64,000 bases of DNA, taken from Chrysemys picta bellii (lineage: Eukaryota; Chordata; Testudines; Emydidae). The stretch covers positions 122,839,434-122,903,433 of the forward strand of contig NC_088795.1 of assembly GCF_011386835.1 (NCBI RefSeq), in the 5' to 3' direction. Positions 20,700 to 32,412 of the stretch are shown here, in pieces (the first letter of the stretch is position 1; each line of letters opens with the position of its first letter). A program made the position numbers and the translations under genes. The notes under the pieces are model-generated. The model worked only from the letters and a program-made list of their open reading frames with translations. It had not been told where the DNA came from and searched no databases.

Positions 20700-21665
20700 A
20701 CGACACCGGGTACATCTAAGCTCAGACTCACGCTCAAGCCTATCCGCCACTTCTATCCACACACAAATCATGCGAACTCAGGGCTTCGACCCAGGGTCCT
20801 AGGACCCTTTGGGGCTGCAGGATCTGAGACCAGGTCAAGCCTTGACCCAGGGTTCGAGCCCTATTGTTTTGTAGTGTAGACATAGCCCTGCTTGACTCAG
20901 GTCCTGGGAGTCCTCCAAAAAGTCCCACAATCCCACGGGCCAACGTCTTTTCTCCTCTCTATTCCAAGGATCTTGAAAATGGAAGCCACCACCCTTGGTG
21001 TAGTGCAGCAGCTCAGTGAGTCAGTGTTAACCTTTCTGACCATTGAGCTGCAAATGCACCAGAGAGCATTCTGTGTTTGCAATGCAGACTGAACAGAACA
21101 TCTCTTTTGCAAATCATACTCCTTCAAGGTCACAAGAGCACAGCCTAGTATTGCTAAATCTCTGGTGCAAAGCCAGGAAAACTGGACTAGAAATGACCAC
21201 ACATACTCACAAATAGTGAAGAAGCTGGCAGCTTTGCAAATTTACCAAATTGGTGACCAGTGCAAGGAGCAGATTAAGTAGCTCAAGAGTAAGTACCGTA
21301 AAACCAGAGATCAGAACCGCATCCCAGGCAACTTGCCAACATCATGCCCGTATTATGAGAAGTTTGGGTGCTGGGCATTGTGCCCAGCATGGAGCCAATC
21401 CTGATGCATGATGACCTAGTCAGCCAGGATGGTGCCCTGCTGGCTCCAGAATCCAGCATGGGGACTGATGGGAGAAAGCAGCAGGCACTGAATGGGAACA
21501 CTGAAGTCACTCTGTTGCTGAAACTGGTTCCAAAGCAGGCTTTGGAGCAGGAGCAGCACATACTGGGTCCATACTCGGAAGAGCTGATGCACCCCCAAAG
21601 GACAGCCCACTGCGAAGCCTGCAGTAGACGCAGACAAGACAGAAACTGATCTTAAGCCCAATAAG
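20700..21665 (+). mobile_element. PIF/Harbinger remnant with Myb-like ORF
   Basis: 20700-20890 carries the GTAGTGTAGACATAGCCCT terminus type of Harbinger MITEs in turtles. Downstream, around 21230-21370, a broken frame reads IYQIGDQCKEQIK, LKSKYRKTRDQN and GNLPTSCPYYEKF. This matches the Myb/SANT-like second protein of Harbinger transposons (pattern CRxKIKxLRxxYxKxxxxN...PTxCxFYxE). Stops interrupt it. The second protein normally helps the transposase reach the nucleus and bind the ends. No transposase is present here; the related copy at 29735-31385 has the transposase instead. Confidence 0.6.
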
Positions 21666-22000
21666 TTTTGGGCACCATTTTAACGTTTATTAATACAGCA
21701 CTAGGAGGAAATTCTGCTCAAGGAACCAATGCAAAAGTTATGAGAAGCCCCAGTTAGCAATGTGTATTTGTTAATGGCGGAGTGTATGCCAGCAGCATAG
21801 TTTCCCTTAACACCACCACATGGTGCTCAAAAAAGCAAGCAGGACATGTAAACAGTAAAGAATATCCTTTAAGAGTAAAAACTACAGATCTTTTTTGCTA
21901 GGGCCATTCCTGTTTCTTAAAAATAATAACCTTACATTGCCATGCCTGTAAGTATCCCATTCTGTAACCATTCTATGGTCTGTTGAGACCCCTGAAAGAA
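21666..22000. other. Intronic DNA, nothing recognised
   Basis: No supported features between the Harbinger remnant and DIRS copy 2. Confidence 0.3.
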
Positions 22001-22470
22001 GAAGTTACTCACCGTGTGCAGTAACTATGGTTCTTTGAGATGTGTGTCCCTATGGGTGCTCCACCATAGGTGTGTCTTCATCCCTGCGCTGCTGATCGGA
22101 GAACTTTGGTAGCAGTGTCTGTTGCATCCCAACATGTAGTCTCTCCTCGTGCTGTGCCATGAGGCTAGTCAGTGCATATGGGCTAATCCTCCTCAGTTCC
22201 TTCTCTACCGCAGAGTCATGGACAAGAACTCTGAAGTAGAGGGGAGGAGGAAGGGTTGCAGAGTACCCATAGGGACACAAATTGAAGAAGTTACCTTGTG
22301 CAGTAACGATGGTTCTTCGAAATGTGTGTCCCTGTGGGTACTCCACTGTACGTTACCCCCCCCCAAGCAGTACCCCTTCTGAAGGGCTGGGACTTCAGAA
22401 TCTGATCAGTTACAGATGACAGTACTGTGGAGTCAAAGATGGCATCAGAGGCGGAGTCGCCAGTGATTGC

Positions 22471-23591
22471 CTAGTGTTCTGAGAAAGTGTGGTCTGACGC
22501 CCATGTCACCACTCTACAGAGCTCTGAGATAGGGACATTCTTGAAGGCGGCGAGAGATGAGGAGATTGATCTTGTGGCGTGTGTACGGATTGACTCTGGA
22601 GGGGTCATGTTACAAATTTGTCTGATACAATTCGAGACCCACTTAGAGAGTCTTTGGGCTGATATTGCTGAGCCCTTGGATCTTTCTGCCATAGAGAGAG
22701 GAAAAGTCTAGGGGACTTCCTGAAGACATTTGTCCTATCAAGGTAGAAGGCCAGGGCTCTCCTAACATCTAGGATATGTAGTATAGCCTCCCTATTGTCT
22801 TGCTGAGGCTTGAAGTAGAAGATTGCAAGGTGAATTGATTTGATTCATGTGAAGCAGGGAGGTTAGTTTAGGGATGAATTTTGGATACAGTGAGTGTAAC
22901 CTTGTCTGGAAAAAGTACTGTGTTCTGGGGATGCGCCATCAGAGCTGCTTTCTCTCCTATTCTTCTAGCCAAGGTAATTGCTATCAGGAATGCTGTTTTC
23001 AGTGAGAGGTATGTAAGTGAACAGGTGGCTATGGGTCTGAAGGGGGGCCTAGTCAGCCCTTTCAGTACGAGATTTAGGTCCCACATGGGGGTAGAAAGTC
23101 CAGGTTGAGGGAAAAGATTTATTATACCCTTAAGGAACCTTTTAGTGTTTGGGTGTGACAGCACTGAGTATCCTTCTAAAAGCTGGTGAAAGTCTGTAAT
23201 AGCTGCTAGATGGACCCTAAGAGAGTTTAGGGATAATCCTGACTTTATAAGGATCAGAGCATAATCTAGGCCGGATGTGTGGAAGAGTCACGGATGTTGG
23301 GGAGATTTGTTGGGACGTGCACCAAATCTGAAACCTGGACCATTTCTGTAGGTAAGTTTGTCGTGTGGAGGACTTTCTACTGTACAATAGAAATTCTGGT
23401 ATCTCCCTTGAGCAGGAGTTCTCTAGGTGTTGGAAACAAGCAGGAACCATGCTTTGAGGCGGAGAATGCCTAAATTGGGATGCAGGATATGCCCTTTGTC
23501 CTGTGAGAGGAGGTGCAGAAAGGTCGGGAGAGAGATCAGCAAGCACATCGCGAGCTGTGCTAGGTAAGAATACCAGATCTGTCTCGGCCAA
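22471..23591 (-). pseudogene. DIRS copy 2 tyrosine recombinase, catalytic Tyr codon is a stop
   Basis: Three pieces in order. 23591-23217 gives the core-binding helices (SSTRQTYLQKWSRFQIWCTS). 23164-22868 gives PMWDLNLVLKGLTRPPF and AFLIAITLARRIGE with the first catalytic arginine. 22692-22471 gives SAQRLSKWVSNCI, the His-x-x-Arg motif THATRSISSSLAAF, and the end ATWASDHTFSEH followed by TAG (22473-22471). In the family the residue after that histidine is the nucleophilic tyrosine, as in copy 1 (FTSHY) and copy 3 (FTLHY). Here the codon is a stop, so strand cleavage would be impossible even if the frames were restored by other means. Confidence 0.85.
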
Positions 23592-24009
23592 CTAGGAGCA
23601 ATCAGGATGATGTTAGCGCCATCCCTTTTTATCTTTAGCAGGACCTTCAGTAGTAGAGGAAACGCAGGAAAGGTGTAAAGAAAGTCTTTGTCCCAGAGGA
23701 GTAGAAGGGCATTGCCCAGAGAGTGCTGCCTCGTCCCCACCCTGGAGCAGTAGTGTGGACGTTTCTTGTTCTGGTAAGTGGCAAACAGGTCTGTGGACAG
23801 TGTTCCCTATCATGTGAATAAGTCATGGCATACTGATGAGTATATCTCCCACTCGTGATCATGTGAGAATTTGAGACTGAGATGGTCCACTATCAAGGTC
23901 TATTTTCCTGGGAGGTAAGCTGTGGACAGAGTTACGTTGTGGGAGATGCACCAGTTCCATAATCTCATTGCCTCTGCACATAGGGAGGGAGACTTGGCCC
24001 CCACCCTTG

Positions 24010-24252
24010 TCAGTTGATGTAGCATATGCAGGCTATGTAGTCCATTAGGATCTTTGTATATGATTCTGTGATCAGCAGGAGGAAATGGACGCAGCCGTTC
24101 CTGACTGCTCTCAGTTCAAGGAGACCAATGTGGAGAGACCATTTGCCTTGCGTCAGAAGACCATTTACATGCACACCCCACCCAATGAGTGATGCATTGG
24201 TGGTAAGAAGCAATGATGGTGACGTGTGCGAGAAGGAGATCCCTTTGCACAC
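24010..24252 (-). pseudogene. DIRS copy 2 RNase H remnant
   Basis: SLLLTTNASLIGWGVHVNG (the first catalytic Asp replaced by Asn), HIGLLELRAVRNG and KILMDYIACICYIN (Asp retained) correspond to the RNase H of DIRS RT. The frame ends at a stop on reaching the recombinase region. It is diverged and inactive. Confidence 0.7.
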
Positions 24253-24338
24253 ATTGGCTGAGACATTTCACCAGTTTAAGGAGTTTTTGATCCTGGTGGG
24301 TAGTAACAGGAATTTGTCAGCCTCTCTCTGTTTGGTCT

Positions 24339-25009
24339 CTAAACCGAACTGAACCATAGTTGGAGGCATCGCATGTGGAGTCTAGCATGTGGTATCACCG
24401 CCAGGCCTGTTGACACGTGCCCCAAGAGTTCAAGGCAAAGTCTGGCTGGTATCTGTGGACTGTATTGAATGGTATCTATGAGCGAAATCAAGGATAGAAA
24501 CCTGTGTTGAAGTAGGAGGGCTTTGGCCTGTATGGCATCTAGGTCAGCCTCCAGGAATGCCAGGCATTGCACTGGAGTGAGGGTTGACTTCTGGGTGTTG
24601 ATCTGTAAACCCAGTTCTGTAACAAGTATATCATAGGGTTGATGGCTTTGTGGGCTTCTTGGAGAAATCAGGCTCTGAGGAGACAGTTGTCCAGATATGG
24701 GTAAATCCTTATTCCTTGTGAATGTAAGTGAGCAGCTACCACTGAGAGAACTTTGGAAAATACTCTTGGGACCAATGATAGTCCGTAGGGGAGGACTCTG
24801 TATTGGTAATGGTAGTTTCCCAGAGTGAACCTGAGAAATTGCCTGCAAGCGAGTAAGATCGAGATGTGAAAGTAGGCATCCTGGAGGTTGAGGGCCGAAA
24901 ACCAGTCTCCCTGTTCCAGTGTTGGAATGATCACCAATAAGGTGACCATCTTGAACTTCTGAGCCTTGACAAATTGTTGAGAGCAATGAAGTCCAATATG
25001 GGTCTCCAA
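24339..25009 (-). pseudogene. DIRS copy 2 reverse transcriptase, YLDD changed to YLDN
   Basis: 25009-24668 reads GDWFSALNLQDAYFHI, RQFLRFTLG and YQYRVLPYGLSLVPRVFSKV, then IRIYPYLDNCLLRA. The palm active site YxDD is YLDN here, losing the second aspartate. The thumb/connection part continues in another frame (24986-24339) with LGLQINTQKSTLTPVQCLAF and RLCLELLGHVSTGLAVIPHA. The enzyme is therefore broken by a frameshift as well as by the active-site change. Confidence 0.85.
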
Positions 25010-25745
25010 CCTCCCTTTATTTTAGGTATTAGGAAGTAACGACAGTAGATGTTGAGCTAGTGGTTCTATGGCTCCTAACTAGAGAAGATGAACTTTCGTG
25101 AGAAAGGTCCTTGAAGGATAAGGAAGGGTATATCAGAGGGGGTATAGAGGTCAAATAGATGGGGTACCTGGCTCAGACGATCTCTATAACCCATTGGTCC
25201 GACATTATGCGTTCCCAGGCACAGCAGAACACTGCTAATCGGTGGCCAAATGGGTATACAACCATGGCTGATTGCATCAGTTGTGGGGAGTGGTCTTGCA
25301 GCGCCTCAACCTGCTTGTCAAAAGTGGCATTTACAGCAGCAGATTGGGATGAGCCTTGCAGACCAGACAGTTTGCGCTTCGGGAACTTCCCTTTCTCAAT
25401 TTGCAGTTCATAATGGTGCTGAGGTGGATATTGAGACACATAAGGTCTGTGCTGAGACTGGGGACTAAAACGTCTCTTTTACCCCAGTCTATAGATTCCC
25501 AGTCATCAGAGGGTAGCCCTAGAATCCTTTAGGGTATGAAGGAAGGCATCAGTCTTTCCAGCGAAGAGCTTTGTGCACTCAAAAAGGAAGATCTTCCATC
25601 GTGGACTGCACCTCTTTCGGGAATCCCAACAAATGGAGCTATAACGCCCATCGCATCACCACCACCATGGAGATGGACCTAGATGCCACGTCGGTAGCAT
25701 CGAGGGCCGATTATAGCGATGTTTTTTATACTAATTGCCCCTTTT

Positions 25746-27216
25746 TTACGACAGCCTTGAAGGATTCCCAAAGCACCTCTGGCAGTTTGTCAATAAAATA
25801 ATTGAGTTTGTTGTAATTTGTGTAGTTATATTTGTCTGTGAGTGCCTGTTAATTGGCAATATGGAACTGGAAGGTGGCCAACAAATATGCCTTCCTGCCA
25901 AAGAGATCAAGGCGCTTCCAGTCCCTGCCGTAGGCTGTAGCCCTGAACTGGTGTTGCTGGCCACGGGAATTGACAGCATCCACCATAATGGAATTGGGTG
26001 TTGGGTGGGGGAAAAGGGAACTCTGATTCATTTGCAGGGACGTAATATTTTGTATCTGCCCGCTTGCAAGTTAGTGCCACCGAAGCCAGGATTTGCCACT
26101 GTTCTGGCCGGGTCTAAAATGGCCTCACTGATCAGAGGTCAATCTTCGATGAGGAGGAAGAGTGGAGGATGTCCAGGAGCTGATGGTGGGTATCCTTTAC
26201 CTGCTCTAGTAGTATGTAGAGGGTGTCCACCATCCTCTTTGCCAGCTCCCGGAAAAGGCGGAAGTCATCTGCCAGAGATGGTGGGGGAGGCATGACGGCT
26301 TCATCCAGGAAGAAGGATATGGTCTTTGGTGTTATGACCCCCTCCATCTCCTGAGATGGTTCAGAGGTCTTAGATGCTGTCACCAAGGGAGTATGCCTGG
26401 ACGATTCTTGGGCAAGGCTAGGAGCCCATAATGCAGGCTGTAGGTGTGCCGCCCAAGGATCCCAATATGGCCATTGTGGTATAGAATGGGGTGCCCATGA
26501 GTGGCCATACCGAGATGGTGGTGATGGTGAAGCCATTTGGGGTACTATTTCAGACCTTGCTGGTAGTGGGTCTTGTATGGAGCCTGGGAGGAGTACTGTG
26601 AGACTGCCGCCTCTGGCTCACTGTCCAAACCCTCACTAGATAGTGGAGGAGCATGGCTTAGCTGAGGAGATATCCCCGTACCCAGTAAAGGCTCGATGCC
26701 ATGATGTCAATACCGATAGGCAGGGACTCAGGCACCGAAGAGTCACTGCCTATGCCCATACTGTCTGTGGACTTGTCAACAGTACTGGTAGCCAACAGTT
26801 ACCATGCATGGGTGCTGGACTGTGGTCTCTGTGCTGGTGGTGCCGAGGATATGGAGCGAGATACACATCGCTTGCAGCTATCCTGAGGATCACTTAGGGG
26901 TTTTCCTGTCCTCTTCTTAGAGGACTTATGAGAGGAATCCCCAGCCTGCTAATTCAACCCACTTCCCTTAGAAATCAAAGGTTGTGGGGAAGAGACACAT
27001 CTGTCAGGAGATTGAGGTCAGAGAACTGCCTCCATGAAGACAATCTTCTGGTGGAGCTCTCTGTCCTTGCAGGATCTCGTCCGGAGCTACTGAGAGGGTA
27101 CACTTTTGCTGTATGTGACCCTCACCGAGGTAGCAGATGCACTGATAGGGCTTATTCGTTACCAGGATTGCCTCATTGCTTGTGTGGCACTTCTTGAAAC
27201 CCAGGGAGCTGGGCAT
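25746..27216 (-). pseudogene. DIRS copy 2 gag-like region
   Basis: 27216-27004 carries a degenerate cysteine/histidine knuckle (CHTSNEAIL, CICYLGEGHIQQKC). 26536-26132 is a proline-rich stretch followed by LADDFRLFRELAKRMVDTL, a helical segment typical of these gag-like proteins. 26031-25849 contains RDWKRLDLFGRKAYLLATFQF. Frames are broken. This is the nucleic-acid-binding protein upstream of RT in DIRS elements. Confidence 0.65.
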
Positions 27217-27571
27217 ACCCTGCTAAGGGGAGAGACCTCAAGGGGGAAAAAAGGTGGGGAAAAGGGTAGGGAAAAAATGAATGGAAGAATAACTACAACT
27301 AGAACTGGGGACACTAACTGCGAAATGAAAACAGAAGAACAATAGCCTTAACAGACTACTAATGGCTCTGTCTCTAGCCAGGGAGGTTGAGAAGGAGCTG
27401 AGGAGTGTTAGCCCTGGCACTCTGCCTAGCCTCATAGTGTAGTATAAGGAGAAACAGCACACGTGCAGGCCTAATGGACATTGCTACCAAAGTTCTCTGA
27501 TCAGCAGCACAGGGACGCAGACACACCTACAGTGGAGCACTCAGAGGGACACTACTTGAAGAAGAAACAGT

Positions 27572-28589
27572 GAATTGGGTGTGTGAATGTATGTGTTTGG
27601 GGAAATGTGTTCCATTCACAAATCTAGTCCATTTCAGTTAGAGGTAGTCCATGAAGGTGAGAAATTCATTTGTCCCAAATATGACTGCAGTTTGAAATTT
27701 TGTCCAGAAATGTACTGGGGGATGGGGAGGAGAAAGGCTGTGGATTTCCGTGTGTTTGCATGCAGCCATAACAGTCCATGTGGAAGCTAACACAGCATCC
27801 TGTTGATTCCCTCATGAATTCTGTGTGTTGATAGCTGCAAACTGATGGGTGCTTGTATCCAGGGTGGACCAGCAGCCTCCCTATCAATCAGCTCCCCGCT
27901 CCCCTAAGTTCCCCGTGCTGCAGCCGCCCAGCAGGCTATCAATTGACAGGCAGTTCAGCTGTCCCTCCCCTCACTGCCATGTGCTGCTCCTGTCCTCTGC
28001 CTTGGAGCTGCTCCCAGAGACTCCTGCTTGCTGTGCGGGGGGGGGCGGGGGGAAGTGGGGGACTAATGTCAGGGTGTCCCCCTCCCCCTGCACCCCACTT
28101 ACCCCTTCTCCATATAGAGCAGGGAGGGGACACGGATGGAGAGAGACAGAGAGAGCCTGGGGAAGCAGCTGCTGTCTCAACTTCCTGATCCACTTAAAAA
28201 GACAATGCACTTAAGAGTGGGTCAGCTTACTTAAAGGGGCAAATGTGCATCTCTCTCTCCCTCTCTCCCTCACACAAGGTGTGTGTCTGTCTCTGTCTGC
28301 TATGCTGTCTCCCCTCCCTCGTGTTCGTGCTGCCTTGTGTGAGAGGCTACATTAACAACAATGTGTTAACCCTTGAAGGCTCAGCCGAGTGCTAGTTCAT
28401 CATTTAGCAGCAAGGCATTCCCTGGGAAATATCCCTCCCTCTTCCACCCTCTAACTTCACCACCTCAACCAAGCTTCACAATCATCATAGCTGTGAACAG
28501 TATTAAATTGTTTGTTTAAAATGTATACTGTGTGTATATCTATATAATATATAGTTTTTGTCTGGTGAAAAAAAATTCCCTGGAACGTA
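27572..28589. repeat. Intronic DNA with GC-rich repeat-like block
   Basis: 27840-28330 is GC-rich and holds G and C runs, a CTCTCTCC/TCTCTGTCTG low-complexity tract and long meaningless frames. It resembles a dispersed turtle repeat but I cannot name it. The remainder is AT-rich. Confidence 0.35.
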
Positions 28590-28700
28590 ACCCCCCCATT
28601 TACATTAATTCTTATGGGGAAATTGGATTCGCTTAACATCGTTTCGCTTAAAGTCGCATTTTTCAGGAACATAACTACAACGTTAAGCGAGAAGTTACTG
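28590..28700. repeat. Short dispersed repeat (CGTTTCGCTTAAAGTCGC)
   Basis: A compact unit with GATTCGCTTAACATCGTTTC and GTTAAGCGAGAAGTTACTGT. The two halves are partly inverted (CGCTTAAC versus GTTAAGCG). Likely a small MITE. Related in style to 6719-6848. Confidence 0.45.
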
Positions 28701-28930
28701 TACGTGGTTGTTTTCTTTTTCTTCCTGTAAGGTTCTGTTGTTATTTGTGTTTTGGTGTGGTAATGGCAGCTGGCCTGCCTGGGAATGGGAGAATGTTGTA
28801 CTTTTCTAAGCTTTTTATTTCATCAAGCAACTATATTTTTATCTCTGCTTCACATCATACGATGTGTTTTCAAAATAATAAAGGTAAACATGATCAGGAA
28901 TTGGTATGCAAAGGATATCCATTAATATAG

Positions 28931-29724
28931 TGTGATAAAAGTTCCTCATCTGCCTTGGTGGGTTCTGCACTTTCTGGCGGATTTGCTCGCCTCAGAGGTT
29001 CACAGCAGTCCTCAGTTTGGCTCCTTTTGTTAGTGGCACAAACCTGACGTTCACTTGGCTAACCTCATCACTGGCCAGCATTGGGAAAAGGAGAACAATC
29101 CCCACAGTCTCTGCTGGTCCACCTTATGGGTCGGGGGACAGGCCAGAGACCTTCCCCTCTGGTAGGACCCACAGTCCAGATCAACTCCTCTTATATCAAA
29201 TAGGGAGTTGAGGGGATGGGGGGAACCCGGGCCGCCCTCTACTCCAGGTTCCAGCCCAGGGCCCTGTGGATTGCAACTGTCTATAGTGTCTCCTGTAAAA
29301 GTTGCATGACAGCTATAACTCCCTGGCTACTTCCCCATGGCCTCCTCCCAACACCTTCTTTATCCTCACCCCAGGACCTGGTAACGCTTGTACTTCGCAG
29401 TCCTCCAGCAGTACGCCTACTCACTCCCAGCTCCTTGCGCCTCTTACTCCCAGCTCCTCACAGGCGCCCCTCACTGACTGAAGTGAGGTCCTTTTTAAAC
29501 CAGGTGCCCTAATTAGCCTGTCTGTCTTAATTGATTCTAGCAACTTCTTAATTGGCTCCATGTGTCCTAATTAGCCTGTCTGACTTACTTTATTCCAGCA
29601 AGTTCCTGATTGTTCTGGAATTGCCCCTGTTACCTTACCCAGGGAAAAGGGACCTGCTTAACCTGGGGCTAATATATCTGCCTTCTATCACTCTCCTGTA
29701 GCCATCTGGCCCGACCCTGTCACA
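28931..29724 (-). mobile_element. Solo LTR, same family as 18652, opposite strand
   Basis: On the minus strand it begins TGTGACAGGGTCGGGCC and ends TTTTATCACA (plus strand TGTGATAAAA...CCTGTCACA). The flanks ATAG and CTAG give a 3-of-4 duplication. On the minus strand it contains the AATTAGGACAC/AATTAGGGCACC repeats and TTTAAAAAGG, corresponding to the LTR at 18652. No internal coding region, so it is a solo LTR. Confidence 0.65.
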
Positions 29725-29734
29725 CTAGTTATAT

Positions 29735-31385
29735 ATAGCAATTCATATTTCTATCACTTCTTTACATCATTCCATGCTGTGAATTGCCCTTTCCCCCATT
29801 TCACACGTGGTCATGTCATTCATAAGTACATTGCATGGCACTAAAATTCCACACCCCTCCCCAAGCACTCCACAATCAATGAGCCTCCATACCATCACCC
29901 TCTCCCCCACAAGCACATTTATAAAATTGTAGTAGTCCCGTCTTCCATTGGGCCATGCAAGTCCATAATGTGGGAGCACAAAGCATCCCTGACTTCTGTT
30001 GCCTGGGTGGATTCAGCTTCAGTGCTGGTAGATATACTTTCTGGCTGAGTGTACTGATTTAGGGGCCCCTCGTTGTAATAGGTCCATTCAAGGGGAAATG
30101 GCTCATCTCTGGCTTCACAATGATTGTGAAGAACACAGCAAGCCACAGTAATGCAGACACCACTGATGACACTGGTATCCAAATGGGTCTGTAAACATCT
30201 TGAACTAGATTTCAATCTGCCAAAAGCACATTCAACAACCACTCTGCACCTGCTGAGAGTGTAATTAAGCCATCTTTTACAGGGTCTTGAAATCAGAGTA
30301 TGGTTTCATAAGCCAAGGCAAAAGGAGGTATGCTGGTACCCCCAAAATAACGGTGCAGATAGTAACTCCATTTATGACAATGTCTTTTGGTGGGAATAGT
30401 GTCTCCGCCTGTCCATGAATTTAGACTCCTGATCAGTGGAAAACCTTGGGATAAACCGCACACCCAATTGTCTCAGAAATCTCATTGACCACGTTAATTA
30501 CAGTCAACTTTCCAACACCAAACTGGTTTGCAGTGGACCTGTAGAAGTCTGGAGAAGTCAGATTCCAGACAGCTCTAGCAACCTACTTCTGGACCAGAGG
30601 GGTGGCCTCATGCATGTGTCTTTATGCTGCTGCTAATGCTCCAGAAATGTTGATTTCTTCATGCTAAAGTTCTGGACCCACTGCTGGTCATCCCAGGTCT
30701 GCATGACTATGTAATTCCACCAGTCTGTGCTTGTGTCCCTGCTCCAGAAGCACCAGTCCACACAGAAGGCATCAGAGGCTGTACTGAATGTACTGAGAAG
30801 TATCAGCCAATTCAAGTTTGCCAAGATTGGATACTCCTCTTCCGCTGCCTCCTCCTATTCCATCACAAGCTGTGTTAGGTGCCTTTGGTGGGTCAGAAAA
30901 TGCCACCAAAATGTCTACCAGCACCTCACAGAAGCTCTGCCCATTTCCTGAAACAGGAGTCAAAGCACAAGCAGGAGCAGCTTTTCAAAAAGTGCCTTCT
31001 CCATGTTGCTGGCTCTGGTAGCTGGGAGTGCACTGAGCAAAATGATGCCTTGGCAAGATGTTTTAGTGGGCTGTTCAAACTTCCTGTAATGTTCAGAGTG
31101 GACAGTCAAGTATTCCCACAGTGTGCCCCAGTCAAAGGGCTAGAACAGCCACATCTTCGGTGGGTGCTAGGGAGTCTGGGATAGGGTTGGTTTGATTCAG
31201 GTCTGCGTGCTGCAGTGTGGATGCCATAGCCCCAAATTCGAGACTGGATTAGAAAATTCTTAATTTAGGATTAACAATCAGTGTACATGCTCAAGACCTG
31301 GGTTCTCTAAACCAGGGTCAGCTGACTCGAGTCCCACTAACCCTGTCTTACACTGCAGTGTAGACATACCCATACAGCCCAACTC
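29735..31385 (-). pseudogene. PIF/Harbinger transposase pseudogene with internal deletion
   Basis: The terminus at the right is CAGTGTAGACATACCC. Reading leftward on the minus strand: RDTSTDWWNYIVMQTWDDQQW (about 30760-30690), then VWNLTSPDFYRSTANQFGVGKLTV (about 30580-30510), typical of the HARBI1-like N-terminal and helix-turn-helix part. Then LGVPAYLLLPWLMKPY (about 30335-30290) and MVVECAFGRLKSSSRC (30242 down), which hold the last part of the DDE nuclease core. The section with the first catalytic aspartate (GCIDGTH type) is missing between about 30430 and 30400. Stops are frequent. The transposase would have cut at TWA targets and could have mobilised the TAA-flanked MITEs of this window. 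Confidence 0.8.
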
Positions 31386-31529
31386 TTTACCTTACAACAA
31401 TGATGGTAATGTATCTCTTCTTTCTCTATTCTGTATAGTGCTGTACTAATCTTTAATTAAATAATTCCATTTAAACCTGCTATTTAACAATCTCAAATCA
31501 TTATTTAATTCAAACACACAACAGAAGTA

Positions 31530-31715
31530 TGCAGTATGGTAGCCATGTTGGTCCCAGGATATTAGAGAGAGACAAGATGGATGAGGTAATATATTTTATT
31601 GGACCAACTTCTGTTGGTGGGAAAGAAAAGCTTTCCGTGTAAACTCAAAAGGTTGACTCTCCCACCAACAGAAGTTAATCCAGTAAAAGATATAACCTCA
31701 CCCACCTTGACTAAT
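31530..31715. mobile_element. Foldback element, TTGGTCCCAGGATATTA family
   Basis: The left half has GCCATGTTGGTCCCAGGATA and TTTTATTGGACCAACTTCTG. The right half inverts the latter as AGAAGTTAATCCAGTAAAAG and ends in CTCACCCACCTTG. No clean target duplication was found. It is a hairpin version of the 14347 element. Confidence 0.7.
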
Positions 31716-32412
31716 TTAGAAAGTGACTGTTTTTAAAATCCTACTAGAAAGGTTGTGTTTTTAGGAACTCACCATCCACAAAAACAAACCTAAGGTAAAG
31801 ACTAGCCAGATGTATGAGATTCAGCTGGCTAGAGAAAGTCCAGTGCTACAGCACAAGATATATCCATGGTGTGCAACACTAGGCATTTGTACTCCCAAGA
31901 CTAAGTATCAAGGGAGAGCTATGACACAAGACATCCCTTAATATTTTTATGCTGTAGAGTCAGAGGAGAAAGGAGACAACAGGCATGAGGAGGAGAGTGA
32001 CAGAACACGTTTCATGCTATAAAATCCAATTTCCTGTTCACATTCTATACTTATAAACTAAAAAAATCCAGAATAAATATGCAGCTGTAAAATCAAAGCA
32101 AAGCAGCACAACATGGAGAGGGCCTCCACAATCAAACATTAAAACATTCTGTTATTAGCTCAGACTCTCTTTCTTTGGCCAGCAGAAACTGAATTAAATG
32201 CGGAGGTGCCATGATCAATTCAGAAAGAGTGCAAGTCTAGCTTTGTACTGGTAGCAATCTCTACCAATAGATGAAGGAATAGTATTATTCCCCACCCTAC
32301 CTATTGAAGAATGTAGCTAGTGACACACAGTTTTGTCTGAGAACAGAGCTGAAAGGGGATGAAGCGTGTGGGGGGGAAATCATTAGAACCATGTCTAGGT
32401 CAACTATAGCCA
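31716..32412. other. Intronic DNA, nothing recognised
   Basis: No supported features. Confidence 0.3.

Larger units (their letters stand above)
22001..27571 (-). mobile_element. DIRS-like tyrosine-recombinase retrotransposon, copy 2 (near full length)
   Basis: A 5.6-kb element. The outer ends are inverted repeats: at the left, 22045-22128 with CTGCTGATCGGAGAACTTTG; at the right, 27484-27571 with its inverse. Next to the left end the terminal sequence recurs directly about 280 bp inward (GCAGTAACTATGGTTCTTTG near 22018, GCAGTAACGATGGTTCTTCG near 22299). Minus-strand order is gag-like (about 27220-25750), RT (25009-24600), RNase H (24252-24010) and tyrosine recombinase (23591-22471). Every gene is interrupted by stops or frameshifts. 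It lies in RGS12 intron 2 in the sense orientation. Confidence 0.9.
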
